A stretch of 64,000 nucleotides of DNA, taken from contig CM045758.1 of the NCBI GenBank assembly GCA_025200525.1, positions 164,218,761 to 164,282,760 of the forward strand, in the 5' to 3' direction. Both the position numbers and the translations under genes were made by a program. Of this stretch, positions 37,427-49,222 are shown piece by piece. The notes under the pieces are model-generated. The model searched no databases. It saw only the letters and a list, made by a program, of their open reading frames with translations, and had not been told where the DNA came from. This DNA is from Camellia lanceoleosa. Its lineage: Eukaryota > Streptophyta > Magnoliopsida > Ericales > Theaceae. Within the stretch, counting starts at the first letter, position 1, and each line of letters begins with the position of its first letter.

Positions 37427-38200
37427 GCCATCATTGTGATGATTCTAAAAACTCCACAAGACATGAGCAAGACACATAGTTCTAGCAATCAAGATACACA
37501 TTTATAATTAAATGACACGCTTAAATGAGCTAAATCTTTCAAACATTTCATGTGAGGCATTATGAACTTACAACTTCAAAACTTCCAAATACATACATGC
37601 ATGCAAGCCTCAAGCTTCAATTTACCCTTAATAGCACACTTAGTCACAATTTGAGGTCAACATTTTTATACCACCCCTTGCTTAGTTTAGCCTCCAGAGA
37701 CTTCTTTGCACTTTTTCTGCACCAATCAGATTACTTCCTCAATAGCACGACGAACACCAACACACAACCCCATCACAAGTTCAATACTCTTACTCTGATC
37801 TACGTTGAATTTTGAGGTGCTTTACATTATTACAAATTTAGTTTCACTGTACAAAGCGAAATTTCTAACTTAACTCTGTATTATTGTGAATTCAATTTCA
37901 TTCTGCATTTAGGCGTCCCTAGCCTTACTCAGCTATTATCACCAGTTTCTATCACCAGCCTTCATCTGTTTCAGACATGGGTAAACATACTCAATTGCGA
38001 AATAAAATTGAAATTTCATTCATTCAAAAATATGTACATCAGTCCACTACAGTACTTCAAAAAAACAAAAAAAGGGAGAAAAAAGATACAATGTGTATAC
38101 AAAAACAAAACAAAAACTCTTCAGTGCACACATCTTCACTTCACTCCTCTTCATCACTAGAGACAAGGTATGCCTCTTCAATTACTTCATCCAGGGGGGT
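37427..38200. other. Internal non-coding part of the retrotransposon
   Basis: Sequence between the tandem array and the end of the antisense ORF. It is AT-richer than the flanking coding parts, and no frame of note was found. Confidence 0.5.
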
Positions 38201-40567
38201 CTAGGCCACGTCATCCTCCCCAATCGTAACACTACTCAGGTCAAGCTCTGGGAACAGCTCCTCCGCCCTACGTTTGAACATTTTCCATCCGCTGTCCCAG
38301 TACTCAACCATTTCGTGCTTGTAGAAGTCCGACTGCTGGAAACTCTCAATGACTTCAGACTCAGTCCTCCCCCCAACAGTCGTCCTTGATGGCCCAGCCC
38401 CCCCAGTTTCCTCCCTCGCTAAGCTGATGGCGACTGCGGCATCAACCGCCATCTGAAATTCTGGCGATCCTTTGAATTGGTCAACCGCTGCAATGCACAA
38501 ATCGAGGTAGGCCGCCCTTTCAGAGGCTGCTTTCGCCCTTTCTTCATCCAGCTCTTTCTGAAGGATCGCCTTCTCAGAGGCAGCCTTGGCCCTCTCAGCC
38601 TCCAACTCCTTCTGTAGAGCCTCCCTTTCAGCAATCGCTCTTTCTCTCTCCACCTCCAACTCCTTACGCAGGCTCTCCCTCTGCTCCTTTGCTTTGGCAC
38701 GCTCACCCTCCAGCTCCTTTTGCAGAACGTCAACTTTCACATCCGCCTCATCTTTTTGCCTGACCAGCTCTTCATTGTTGTTCATCGCCTCTTCATGGCG
38801 TTCAACTGCGACTGCGCAAGCTTTCTGGGCCTCATCCACCTTCTTCTGCTCGCCAGCTAGCTGGAACTCGAGCGACACAACTTGGCGGCGTGCACTCTCC
38901 AGTTCCGTCTTGGCCACTTGCAGATCGGCATGAGCACTCTCACAGCTTGCCTTCTACTTCTTCAATTTTGTAAGTTGAGACTTCGCCTCCTCTGCCTTTA
39001 ATTTGGCAGCCCCCGCCTTCCTCAGAAGGACCCCTGCCAAGGTGGTTACCTCCATTTGGGCAGAGCATAACCCCCACAGCAAGTCAGCCTCACTGAACTT
39101 AGACGCCGAGCGCAGAGTTGCCTCCTCCACGATCTTCACCAGGCGGTCTGCCCCCGTCCTGGCTAGGCCTTCCTCTCCCTCCAGCCGTCCGGCCACCGCA
39201 CGAGCATGATAGATTGATGTGGTCAGACCGACTCCTCCTTCCTGGGGTACAGGGCCCCTTTGGGTCTGTTCCCTCCCACTCGGTTCAGCATCAGTCACCC
39301 CAACTCCTCCTTGTCCTGTTGGGGCCATCTCCACAACCTCCAGCGCTGGGATGACCCCCACCATTTCTGGGGGATCCTTAGCCGTAGGGGTCTCCACCCC
39401 AGCTGGAACAACCTTAGCTTTCTTGGACCCAGGCTCATCTGCAGCCTCCTCAGGGGTACTTCTTTTCTTCTTCTTCTTCTTCTTCTTCTTCTTCTTCTTC
39501 TTCAGAGCCTCACCCTCCCTCCTCGCCTGTTCTTTCACAGGATCAACTAGGGGCGGTCGGGGCTCGAAACTGCCTAAGTCCTTACCTCCCAACGGCCTTG
39601 GGCGCGGTCGGATCCTCTCCCGTGCGATCGGTTGACGTGGTCGGTCTCCTTGAGCTTCTTTAAACTCTGTGGCCCTGGCCAGTATGGCCCTATCTTCAGC
39701 CTCCTGTGCTTTTCTCCTCGCCTCCAACTCTGCTCGATCGAGGTCTCCACTACTTGGCCTTGGACCCAACCCTGCCTCAAAAAAAGCTGAGGGCTGCACG
39801 AGTTTATCCCGCCTGGCCCCCTCCTTCTCCCTTCAAGCCTTCACTTTCCTTATCATTTCCTCTACTTCTACTCCTAACTTTAGCTCTATAGAGCGTGTGG
39901 GCACCTTCCATATCGTTCGCACCCCAGCCCCTCCAGCGGTGGACACATAGAACCACCTGGGTCTCCAGCCCTTGATCGACGTTGGCAACCCCGCCACCAA
40001 ACCCTTCCCTGCCGCCGCCTGCAGGGTGACCCAGGTCTCCTGTTGCCCTACGGCCTTGTAGCAGCCAAAGAACTCATCCACTGTCATGGCCTGCCCCCCA
40101 TTCGCCTTTGGCCAGGCACTTGCGCAAGCTAGCACGATCTTCCAAGCATTGGGCATTAGTTGCCCTGGTGCTACCTCTAAACAGTTAAGCACGTCCACCA
40201 CTATTTGCGGTAGTGGCAACCTCAGTCCACCCTTTAGCACTTCCTCATAGAGGGAAAACTCTCCTGCCCTGGCGTTAGACGGCCTTTCCGTCGATGTCGG
40301 CAGCGATAGCTCCACCTCCGCAGGGATCTGGTACTTTTCACGGATCACCTCCAACTTTGCTGCCGTAATCGTGGACTTGTCAGCCTTCGTGTGCCAGTGG
40401 TCTGGTTCCACCTGGCTAATTGGCTTTGGCGTTGCTATTATAGTGGAACCATGGGATCGCACCACCAGCTCCCCCACCCTCTCTGACCTATATTGCGCCG
40501 CTAGCTCCTCAGTATCGTCGTCTGCAAGGGGGTCTACCCTCACATTCACAGCTCCTTCTTGTGCCAT
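38201..40567 (-). pseudogene. Antisense ORF of the Tat element (Transposase_28-like plus coiled coil)
   Basis: Starting at ATG 40567 on the minus strand (in-frame ATG also at 40705), 789 codons run in one frame to 38201 with only two internal stops: TGA at 39835-39833 and TAG at 38956-38954, both fitting single C-to-T changes (CGA, CAG). The N-terminal part (GEFSLYEEVLKGGLRLPLP, LNCLEVAPGQLMPNAW, WRPRWFYVS) resembles the Pfam family called putative gypsy-type transposon (Transposase_28). Next comes a basic poly-lysine stretch made by a TTC repeat (39465-39503), which could serve in nuclear targeting. The C-terminal 250 residues are heptad-like coiled coil (KELEGERAKAKEQ, KELEAERAKAASE). Its function is unknown; antisense extra ORFs are recorded in other Tat elements such as Grande and Retand. 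Confidence 0.85.
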
Positions 40568-40964
40568 TTCTAGGGTATGTTTACGAATCGCTTCTGATGC
40601 AGGAGCAAGAAAATTGAAGAAATGTTGCAAAGGGGTATCGTGAGCGACAAATGAAGTAGGACTTGGAATGTTTTGGTTTTTTGTAAACAAGTAAGTGAAT
40701 CGCACAACGCCAAAAGCCCACAGTTTGCCCGTATTCCAAGGATCCCAATTAATTTTCGCCAGTTTGAAAACTTTTCAAATCATTCGCCAAAACTGTCTTT
40801 TCAACCACATAATGATCTATCGTTTCATTTTTACTCCAACGCCTCACTTACCCCCCACGATAGCGCCACGTGTATGGCTGCGATGCACTGCCCCAACAAC
40901 TTCCCCTGTCTTTTCCACTTCAAATCCTCATTTCACACGCCGCCTCTTGAACTTCGCGCCCTTC

Positions 40965-41145
40965 CGCTCGGCCTTCACGCAATCAGCCCTCCTCACGGTC
41001 GGCCTTCCCCCTCGCGGTCGACACTCCTCGCGGTCGACCCTCCCACTCGGCACTCCTCGCGGTCGGCACTCCTCGCGATCAGCCCTCCCACTCGGCTTCC
41101 CTCGCGGTCGGCACTCCTCGCGGTCGGTCCTCCCGCGGCCCACTC
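40965..41145. repeat. GC-rich cgcggtcg array upstream of the antisense ORF
   Basis: The phrase ctcctcgcggtcg(g/a) and variants recur about eight times with irregular spacing of 16-35 bp. It lies between the antisense ORF start and the 3' LTR, where a promoter for that ORF would be expected. Confidence 0.8.
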
Positions 41146-41259
41146 CCCCCTCCCACTCGCCTTCGGTTCCTCGTGGTCGACTTTTTCTTCCGTCTTTCAC
41201 TTTCCCCCTCGACGGGGCGCACATCTTCCCAAGATTATTCGCCGTTGGTGGCTGCACTC

Positions 41260-41275
41260 GGGAATGGGGGACTAC
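41260..41275 (+). other. Polypurine tract
   Basis: GGGAATGGGGG followed by actac immediately precedes the 3' LTR and is the expected plus-strand primer site. Confidence 0.85.
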
Positions 41276-41838
41276 TGACATGGCTAGGCCCATAAAGGCC
41301 ACAGCCCACAACGAACAAACCCAAGCCCACCATTTGGACCCCATTGCATAACCCGATTAATAAAGTTCATGACAGCTGAAGGCCAACTGGACATGAAGAG
41401 CCAATGGCATTCAGACATGTGGCAGGTACAGGACAGGCCACATCAGCAGACAAAGATCTGCAAAGTTATTGCCACAACACATCACCATTAATGCAGCCCA
41501 TCACAGTATTTATTGCGACAACACCCCTCAGCCGGAACGGCGCCCCTTACCTTGAACAAGGTAAGCTACAGCACAGGCTGGAGGCGGGACGGGCACGTCG
41601 GAAGGGACAGTGAAATGATTACCAAGAAGAAGGTTAGGCTTTTCTATCTCCACTCTCTCTCTACATACTTCATCTCCTTTCTTACTTGCTAACTTGCTCG
41701 TCGGAGGGTTCGCCGGGGGACTACCCCGTTCCCCACTGAACTTGCTTGCAGGTCATCTAGCAGGTTCCGCCTCCCAGACGTGGGCTCGAGGAGCTTGGAT
41801 CGGTCCAGCCCATCTACCGAGAACAAACTATATCATCA
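41276..41838 (+). repeat. 3' LTR (563 bp)
   Basis: Begins TGACATGGCT and ends TATCATCA like its partner. By eye it differs at about 20 positions, all transitions, plus a 26-bp deletion between caa triplets after gaaatgattac. Confidence 0.95.
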
Positions 41839-41843
41839 TACAT

Positions 41844-42251
41844 AATTCTATTCTGCTCTATGATGCAAACACAATTAAAATTCAGTCAATGTCATTTGTC
41901 AAACTAGCTTATTGAAATTCATTATTCATTGAAATACATAAGGAAAAAAAAAAAAAAGCAATAATGTAGGGAAAAGAGCAATAATGTAAGAAAAAAAATA
42001 CAAAAAATAATTCTCGAATAAAAAAAAAAAAGCAAACAAACAAACAAACAAACTCTTACATAAGCATTATAAAACTTTTCAATATAGAAAAAACTTTTAC
42101 ATTATAAATTATCCACAAGAATGCTTGTGGAAAAATAAAAACCAAACTTATAAACACATAAGCATCCAGCACTAACAAGAAAGAGTAGTTCTCAAATAAT
42201 GTACTATTTAAATGACAAAATAAGAACAAATCCAATAATATGTTATTGTTA
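41844..42251. other. AT-rich spacer
   Basis: A-rich low-complexity DNA including a caaa repeat (about 42034-42052) and a doubled gcaataatgta phrase (about 41959 and 41980). No gene is seen. Confidence 0.4.
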
Positions 42252-43034
42252 TGCCTGGTTTGGGGTGTTCTAAAAAATTCAACAAGTCAAAAAATTACAA
42301 AAAAAAAAAGTAAAAAAGTTATCACTATTTTCAAATTAAAAATATAAAAAAATTAATATCTATAATATTTTAATCAAACCAACTTTACACAGTTTTTGGA
42401 ACTGACTTGACACCTTTAGTACCGTGACAGGAAAAAAAAATTACATATACAAAATCACAAAGTTGGATGGTAATGTTAGGCCTGTGGGGGCCCATCACAG
42501 GTCCCGTTTTGATAATCCGAACCGTGCAATGTGTAGAACTCGTCCAGAACTATATGCCTTTGAAAAATAACATTGATCAGATATCACTAATTACATGATC
42601 AAATCAATTTTGTATAAAAAATGAATGGTGTTATAGTTAACAGTTGACAAAAAAAAACTAACACGATCAAATAGCTATCGATATCCAATCAACGTGATTT
42701 TTAACGAGCATATAGTATTCGACGAGTTCTACACATTGAACGGTTTCGATTAGTAAAACGGGACCTGTGGTAGGGTCTCACAGACCGAACAATACCGTCC
42801 AATTCAAGTCCAAAAAGAAGGCAATTATTTCTCATCTCCTAACCAACCCACTACTCTACCCAACCTGTACGCCTACTCCACTAACTTCTTCTACACGCTT
42901 ATTTATATAATTTTTTAATATACATTTTTTCGTAAAAAGTCAAAAAATTAACCCAAATATCCATCTTTTTTTTCTTAACCTTTTAGTTCAAAAAGACAAA
43001 AAGTACATTTATTTAAGACACCCCAAACAGTCCC
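42252..43034. mobile_element. TIR element with TTA target duplication
   Basis: The left end TGCCTGGTTTGGGGTGTTC and inverted right end GGGACTGTTTGGGGTGTCTT share CTG(G/T)TTTGGGGTGT. TTA flanks both sides (42249-42251, 43035-43037). This fits PIF/Harbinger. The interior is non-coding and contains a second palindromic element. Confidence 0.6.
42464..42810. mobile_element. Nested palindromic element with about 100-bp inverted arms
   Basis: The left arm, with ttggatggtaatgtt, cacaggtcccgtttt and caatgtgtagaactcgtc, recurs inverted on the right (minus-strand reading ttggacggtattgtt, cacaggtcccgtttt, caatgtgtagaactcgtc). The loop is about 130 bp. The long arms suggest a Mutator-like foldback MITE. 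No target duplication was resolved. Confidence 0.7.
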
Positions 43035-43037
43035 TTA

Positions 43038-46000
43038 ATCTAATTATTGGGCCCTTTAATTTTTGTCAAAAAAATGATATAAAAATTAATGGATGGTACT
43101 CTACAAAAATTATGAAACCTCTTTATATGAAAACTTACATCCTTTTTTAAGGATTGCTTCAAAAAACTATTTTGATTATTACTCTCATCCATTATTTGAT
43201 TTTGTTCAAACTTTCTTCTAGAGTTTAAGGTTTCAAAATAATAAAAAAACAATGATGTTAATGATGATGGTAAGTTTTGGTAAGGTGAATTAAAGTTTTG
43301 GAGGGAAGAAAAAGAAGAAAAAGAAGAAGTGAGGAAGATACAGAGATTAAAATAGAATAACATGTAGCATGAGAAGAAAAAAAAAATTATTTTAAGATTT
43401 AATATGTATTGCCTTTATTAATAAATTTATATTAAGATATAATAAGAATTTAAATTAAATATACTGAGACATTTTGAATCCAAATAGAACCCTGAGAATC
43501 AATGTGTATTCAAAATCGTGAATTAACGTGTTGCGTTGCGAAGAAAAAATGGAAAACATAAACAAAATGACTTGCTAAGTATTAAGTCCGATCTATAAAC
43601 GGGCTGCCCATGTCTGCAAATAAAAATCCTCCTTTGTCCATGGGCCCAATGATAGAGTGTTAACAGAAAATATTTGGAGAATTACTCATGAGTCTCATAC
43701 ATAAAATTTAAAATTTATTTAGTCTCAAAATAAAATATTTGTACCAATTAGTCATATATATTTTTAATTGTTACTAAAAAATCTTTTTTTTTAAAAAAAA
43801 AAAAAATTAAAGACGTTGATACATTCTACCACCGCCAGACTTCCATCAAACAATTATCGAAGACTCGTCGAAATGTTCAACATCACCGAAAAGTCGCCGG
43901 AATATTACTGAAAATTCGCCAAAGTATTGCTGGTTTGTTCTGAACTTCACCGGAAGTCGTCGGAATCTCTAGAATGTTCGCTGGACGTTAAGAATGTCGC
44001 CGGAGACTTACTGAAATGTTTAGAATATTGTTGAAAAAGAAAGGAAGAATAAACTGAGAAATTAAATGAAAAAAAATATAGCAAAATATGCTAAATATTA
44101 ATAATAATAATAAAAAATAAAAAAAACAACAACAACAAAAAATAACAACGATATAAAAAAAAAACATATGTTATTCTCAATTTTTATAGAGTTTAAGCAA
44201 ATAATTTTCAATATAGATCAAACTGAAAAGCAAACTTTAAAACTGTAAAATGTTATAATTTCAAAGTATGATTCTATTAAGTATTTATCCTTATTTAAAC
44301 TGAAAAACATGTTATGAAACTGTAAAATTTTACAGTTCTAAAGGAAGTTATGAGACTATAAAATTTTATAATTCTAAAAAATGATTCATTTCAGTACAAA
44401 AGATAAAATAAAATTGAAACTGTAAAATTTTACAGTTTTTACCGCCTATAATTGAAACTCGAAAACAACTTATTCAGAAGTAAAAAAATTTCTTCATTAT
44501 AACAGGAAAATAGAAGTGTAATATCGAAAAAAAAAACATTAAAACTGAGAGATTGAAGGAAAGAGACAGATATAGAAAGATATTTGTATTCCGCATCAGA
44601 TTTAAATAGATCTACTCATTTTCTTCATTAAAAACTCATCTCTTTTGTCGTTAGTGGGCACGAAATAATGAGTTAGTATTCGATGGTTGCCCATGAACCC
44701 CAATCAACGGTGGTCATCGGTCATCAGTGATTATAGATTGGAAAGAGAGAGAAAAGAAAGAGGTCGTTGTCTTTGTCGCCGATATCAAAGAAAGAGAGAT
44801 GAAGAGAAAAAGCAAGGTGTAGAAAAGAGAGGAGAAGAAAAATGGGTATGAAACTTTTGGGTCTATCTAAAAAATTTTAGAATTAAATAAAGTAAACACT
44901 TTTCAAAAAAATACTTTAAGTAATTTGCCCAAATTTTTATTCAGTGGCCCAACAAAACAAAATCCCCCTAAGCCAAATGTCCCCCAATTGTAAAAATAGT
45001 AAACCTCATCTTAATTACTAGAAAAAAATATAATAGGAAAACGTATGTTAATTAAATAATAATAATTTTTTTAAATTGATAATTAAATATATATATATAA
45101 AGCCCTCAAAGACTATTGGGCTGCAATGCAAAAGGGCCTAATTTTTAAGGGGTGATGGAAACTTATGAGACTCCTTGGATGAAACGTTAATGTACACTCC
45201 AAAACCACACTTTTTGCATGTTATTAAAAAAAAAAAGAAAAAAAAAAAACTTTAAAAAAAAAAGGCATAGGAAGATGAGACATAAAGCTTAGTTTTGGAG
45301 GTTATGGGGATTATAGATGCTAAAATCATCTTTGAGAAATTAGAAAGAAATATCAAAGGTTTAGTTAAACATCACCTTATTAGGTTGGTTCATAAATTCA
45401 AATCTTATCATTGCGTTATAAGGATTTTTTTCTTTTCTTTTTCCCTAATTGTAAAAGAAAATATTAATGATAATAAATTCTAAAAAGAAGAACAAGCATG
45501 GGGAGAATTGTCAATGAAAGCTGCTTAATGTTAGAAGATGTAAAGCAAAGGCAAAGGATGCAATTTTGGAATTGTCTTAAGGGTAGGCACATGATCAGCT
45601 TTTTTGACCCAAAACACACCATTTAGCATTATATTAGCACAATAATAGAAAATTTTGCAAAATCATGGATTAAAAGAGGAGATGGAGCTATCTCAAAGCT
45701 TATCTTTGTCCATTCCTTGCCTTCCAAGCAATATATCACTACGGGCACTTTTAAAAAGATAGTTAAAAGTTAAATTTTAATTTTTAACCTATTTTAGGTC
45801 ACATCACCTGTCCACTTTTTTACACATTCAAAAAAAATCAAAAAAAATCAAAAAATCAGCTTTTAACTAATAACTTTCCAAAACAACCCATAATGATATA
45901 TACATAAAAATATAAATACATACAAAATTTATGTACTTATGTGACTATATTGAGACTTATCATTTTAAAACAAAATATTCATTTAAATGACATTTTTACA

Positions 46001-46075
46001 TTATTCTTGTGACAAATTTTGAATGTAAAATTTTATATAAATATTATGTTTCATATATATGTATATATATTAATT
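43038..46075. other. Gene-free AT-rich stretch
   Basis: No supported gene. At about 43830-44030 short repeats of tcgccgga and variants occur in an otherwise AT-rich setting, probably part of a decayed transposon. Poly-A runs occur near 43790 and 45225-45262. Confidence 0.45.
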
Positions 46076-46083
46076 ATAACTTA

Positions 46084-46357
46084 GGGTAAATTACACTCGC
46101 CTTTCTTGTGGTTTAGATAAAATAAGTTAAACTAACCTCCCTTTTTGTATGACTAAAACGATTGAAACTAATACAAATAGTAAATAGAATCTGAAATAAA
46201 TAAATAAATATATATATATTAGTGGAAAATAAATGATAATATCATTTTTTTATTTATACAACTAACAAATTATTGATAAAAATTATTATGTAAATTTAAA
46301 TTTCAAAAAAATTAATTGTATTTTTTAAAAATATCAGAGAATTGGTATAATTTTCCC
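46084..46357. mobile_element. TIR element, copy C of the dispersed family, 8-bp target duplication
   Basis: A 274-bp element starting GGGTAAATTACACTCGCC and ending with inverted GGGAAAATTATACC. A perfect direct repeat ataactta lies at 46076-46083 and 46358-46365. It shares its end sequence with the elements at 8741 and 9098. An 8-bp duplication points to hAT-type mobilisation. Non-coding. Confidence 0.7.
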
Positions 46358-46581
46358 ATAACTTATGAAGCTTAAGAATGCCTTCCAATGTCCTATCTAT
46401 GTATGGACAGATATGCAATTATTAATAAGACCCTTTGGATAGCAAGATTGATTTTAAATTAGTAACGAGACAATTAGAGACTAGACACACCACACATCAT
46501 TGCGTAGCTAGCCAGCATCAAGAAAAATAATACACTTTAATGACCACATAATCAATCCCTCTAGCCTAGTTATATATGCCC

Positions 46582-46750
46582 GAGTCCTGCTGGGGACCCC
46601 AGTGGGGGTGACCCCAGCACTTCACCTCCACGTGGGGAATTGTGACTTGTAGATAGAAGAAAAAAAAAATAAAAATAAAAAATAAATTTGAGCCAATCAC
46701 AAAATAGTGGAGGTGTTGGGGGTCACCCCTGAGGGTCCAACTCATTTTCC
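46582..46750. mobile_element. Short MITE (family M, copy 2)
   Basis: GC-rich inverted arms enclose an A-rich middle. The right end reads on the minus strand GGAAAATGAGTTGGACCCT, nearly the same as the start of the copy at 18298. The flanks tatatgccc (46573-46581) and tatatgtcc (46751-46759) match at 8 of 9 positions. Confidence 0.75.
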
Positions 46751-46759
46751 TATATGTCC

Positions 46760-49222
46760 AAACAAGTGTTCTTATGACACCCAATAATAATAATTATTTT
46801 TTTTTTGTAAGGTAAAGTGTTTGGCCAATCATTTATTTTATAAATTTCTTTATGTATATTATATATTAAAACAATTAATTTAATTTAATAATTGTAATCT
46901 TTTTATTTTATCGGGTTTGTCTTTGAAAAAAAAGATAACAAGTGCGGTTTTAAAAATAAGTCTTTTATTTTTTGAAGATAAATACGATAAAATAAAAATA
47001 TTATGATTATCGGATTAATTTAATTTTTTTTATGAATGATTTATATAGAGAATTTTATAAAATGAATAATTAAAATTATTAAAATAAGAGTCAAGATGAA
47101 TCTCACAGATCGAACAATTATCTTAAATTAAAATTTAAATTTTAAAGAATTCAATTTTTTTTTTTTTTTTATGTACAAACAATAAATGAGCGATGAAACT
47201 ACGTGAACCCTTTGTTTTATTTTGAATGCAATCAATAAATGAGGAATGAAATCTCTTTCAGTCATAATTCGATATTTCGAATTAATTCAATGCATGGTCT
47301 TTTCAAATTTGGATTTGTGCTATTTTTGGGAAGTGTGACAAAAATGTGTCATCTTTGGAATTTACTATAATGTGGCCCAACACAACAAACTGCCAGTGGT
47401 CCAATTAATCCAAAGCTACCTCTTGTTTACCACATGAAGTTTACTTAAATGAAACATAAAATTCCATGTATCAATTTGATTACTTTTAGCCAAAGATATT
47501 CTGTTTTCAATTTTTTTCTCCTCTATCTTAATGTATTTTTAATTTTAAGATCATGTCTTATGACTTTTACATAATCTTTCAACTGAGAGTCATAGAGATT
47601 GGGACAGAAGATTTTTGGCCAAAGTTAAGCAAAGTGTTATGCTTTTGTTAATGAGTGTTGATGTTGCTTAACAAGACATTAAATAATCTTGCATTCCTCA
47701 TCTACCCATTGTTATGGAGGAATGTACTTGAGGAATGCAAGATCATTTATGTATTAATGAATATCCTAACAAGTAAATTTAAATATAGCAAAAATATTAT
47801 GTGACAGTATCACTAATCAATGAGAACATATCCAATGATATTATTACTATACCTAATATTAATTTAAAAATATTTGTTAAGATCCAATGAAAAATGGTAT
47901 TTAATCTGTATTTATTTGATTATGAAAACTCATAATAAAAACTAATTAATGGGTAATTATGATCAGAAGTATTTAATTAGTTTCTTTAATTTATTATCAA
48001 TTTTGGCCTTCCACTTCAGCCTCAGCTATGAGATTCCTATTCAAATCATTATGATGTTAGTAGAGTTGGAATAATAAAATACTATAAAGATTCAAATGCA
48101 CGCCGTTGCCAAATCTTAGTATACTACAAGGCTATTAAGTTAAAATAGTCATAAAAAAATAAAATAGATTAAAAAATTAATAAGATAAACTATCACATTT
48201 TACATTATAATTATTTTATTTTTTCTTTTACAAAAAGTAAAAAAGACAAAAAATCTAATATAAACGAAACTTTTTAACCCCAAATGAAAATAATCAAAAA
48301 ATTAAAAAGTCAGAAAACTAATCAACTTTTCAAACAATGAAAACACATAAGAGGCAAAAAAGTACAAGCTCATGTGCACCCAACCAAAACTAATGCTGAG
48401 CTGAATTTTGTTTAAAATCTTATAAACACTATTGTTCTTCAAACATTTATCTCTTCTTTTCTTTTAATTTTTTCTTTATTTATTTTTATAATCAATAACC
48501 GATCTTATGCAAGGTCATTTGGATTTCATCCAATGAGCAAAAACTTAAAATACATACTACCACTCGTTAAATTTACATATCAAACGAAAGAGATATATCT
48601 AATAATTAGCTTCATACCTCTCTCTCTTAGTGTTTGTGCATGTCAAAGTTGCCCTTCCATTGTGTAACCTAATGTCTGATATTGCAAGTTGAGCAAGCAC
48701 CCAACTTTTAAAATTGATATTCACCTCCAAAAAAAAACTTTTAAAATTGGGCTAAAAATACTCTTATCACTAATTTTCTTTAAAAAATATTATTTATTAT
48801 CAGATTTGTTTCACCATTTTATTTTATTTCTTATGTGTGTTCATATTTTAAAAGGAAAATGTTGAAATCTCATTGGGTTGTTATTAATGCTGAAAAATAT
48901 GTAAATCTATATATATGCAAAAGTGTTTTAAGATAGGTGAAAAGTGTACTGAAATTATAAATACAAATGCTATGGATCATGAAATGAACCACGAAAATAA
49001 GTATATAATGTAGATTTGAAATTAGTGAGATATGATCAAGCCCGCAATGATGTAAGTCATTGATTCCTATTTGTAGGTACTTTCATGAGTTTATAATATT
49101 GTTATATATATTTTGACATATGTGTTCTTTAAGTTATCATTAGCATGATCCTTCAAAAAAATATTAAGACTGATTATGCCACAAAATAAATAAATAAATA
49201 AATAAATAACTTAAAAGATGAA
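46760..49222. other. Gene-free AT-rich stretch
   Basis: No gene, RNA or delimited element is supported. Low-complexity AT sequence with an aaat repeat at about 49186-49208. Confidence 0.45.

Larger units (their letters stand above)
30884..41843 (+). mobile_element. Complete Tat-lineage Ty3/gypsy LTR retrotransposon with 5-bp target duplication
   Basis: The element spans 30889-41838 (10,950 bp), flanked by tacat at 30884-30888 and 41839-41843. Order: 5' LTR, primer-binding site, gag, protease, RT, RNase H, second (archaeal-type) RNase H, integrase, tandem repeats, antisense ORF, polypurine tract, 3' LTR. The double RNase H plus extra antisense ORF and 3' tandem repeats place it in the Tat group. 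Gag-pol carries about ten stops and two frameshifts, so it cannot move on its own. LTRs differ at about 20 sites by eye count plus one 26-bp deletion, implying an insertion of at most a few million years at usual plant rates. Confidence 0.95.

Noticed and set aside
37171..37488. Minus-strand frame of 105 codons with VLSLAEAFE-type repeats
   Set aside because: It is the reverse reading of the 27-bp tandem array, whose unit length keeps all frames free of stops. No independent evidence.
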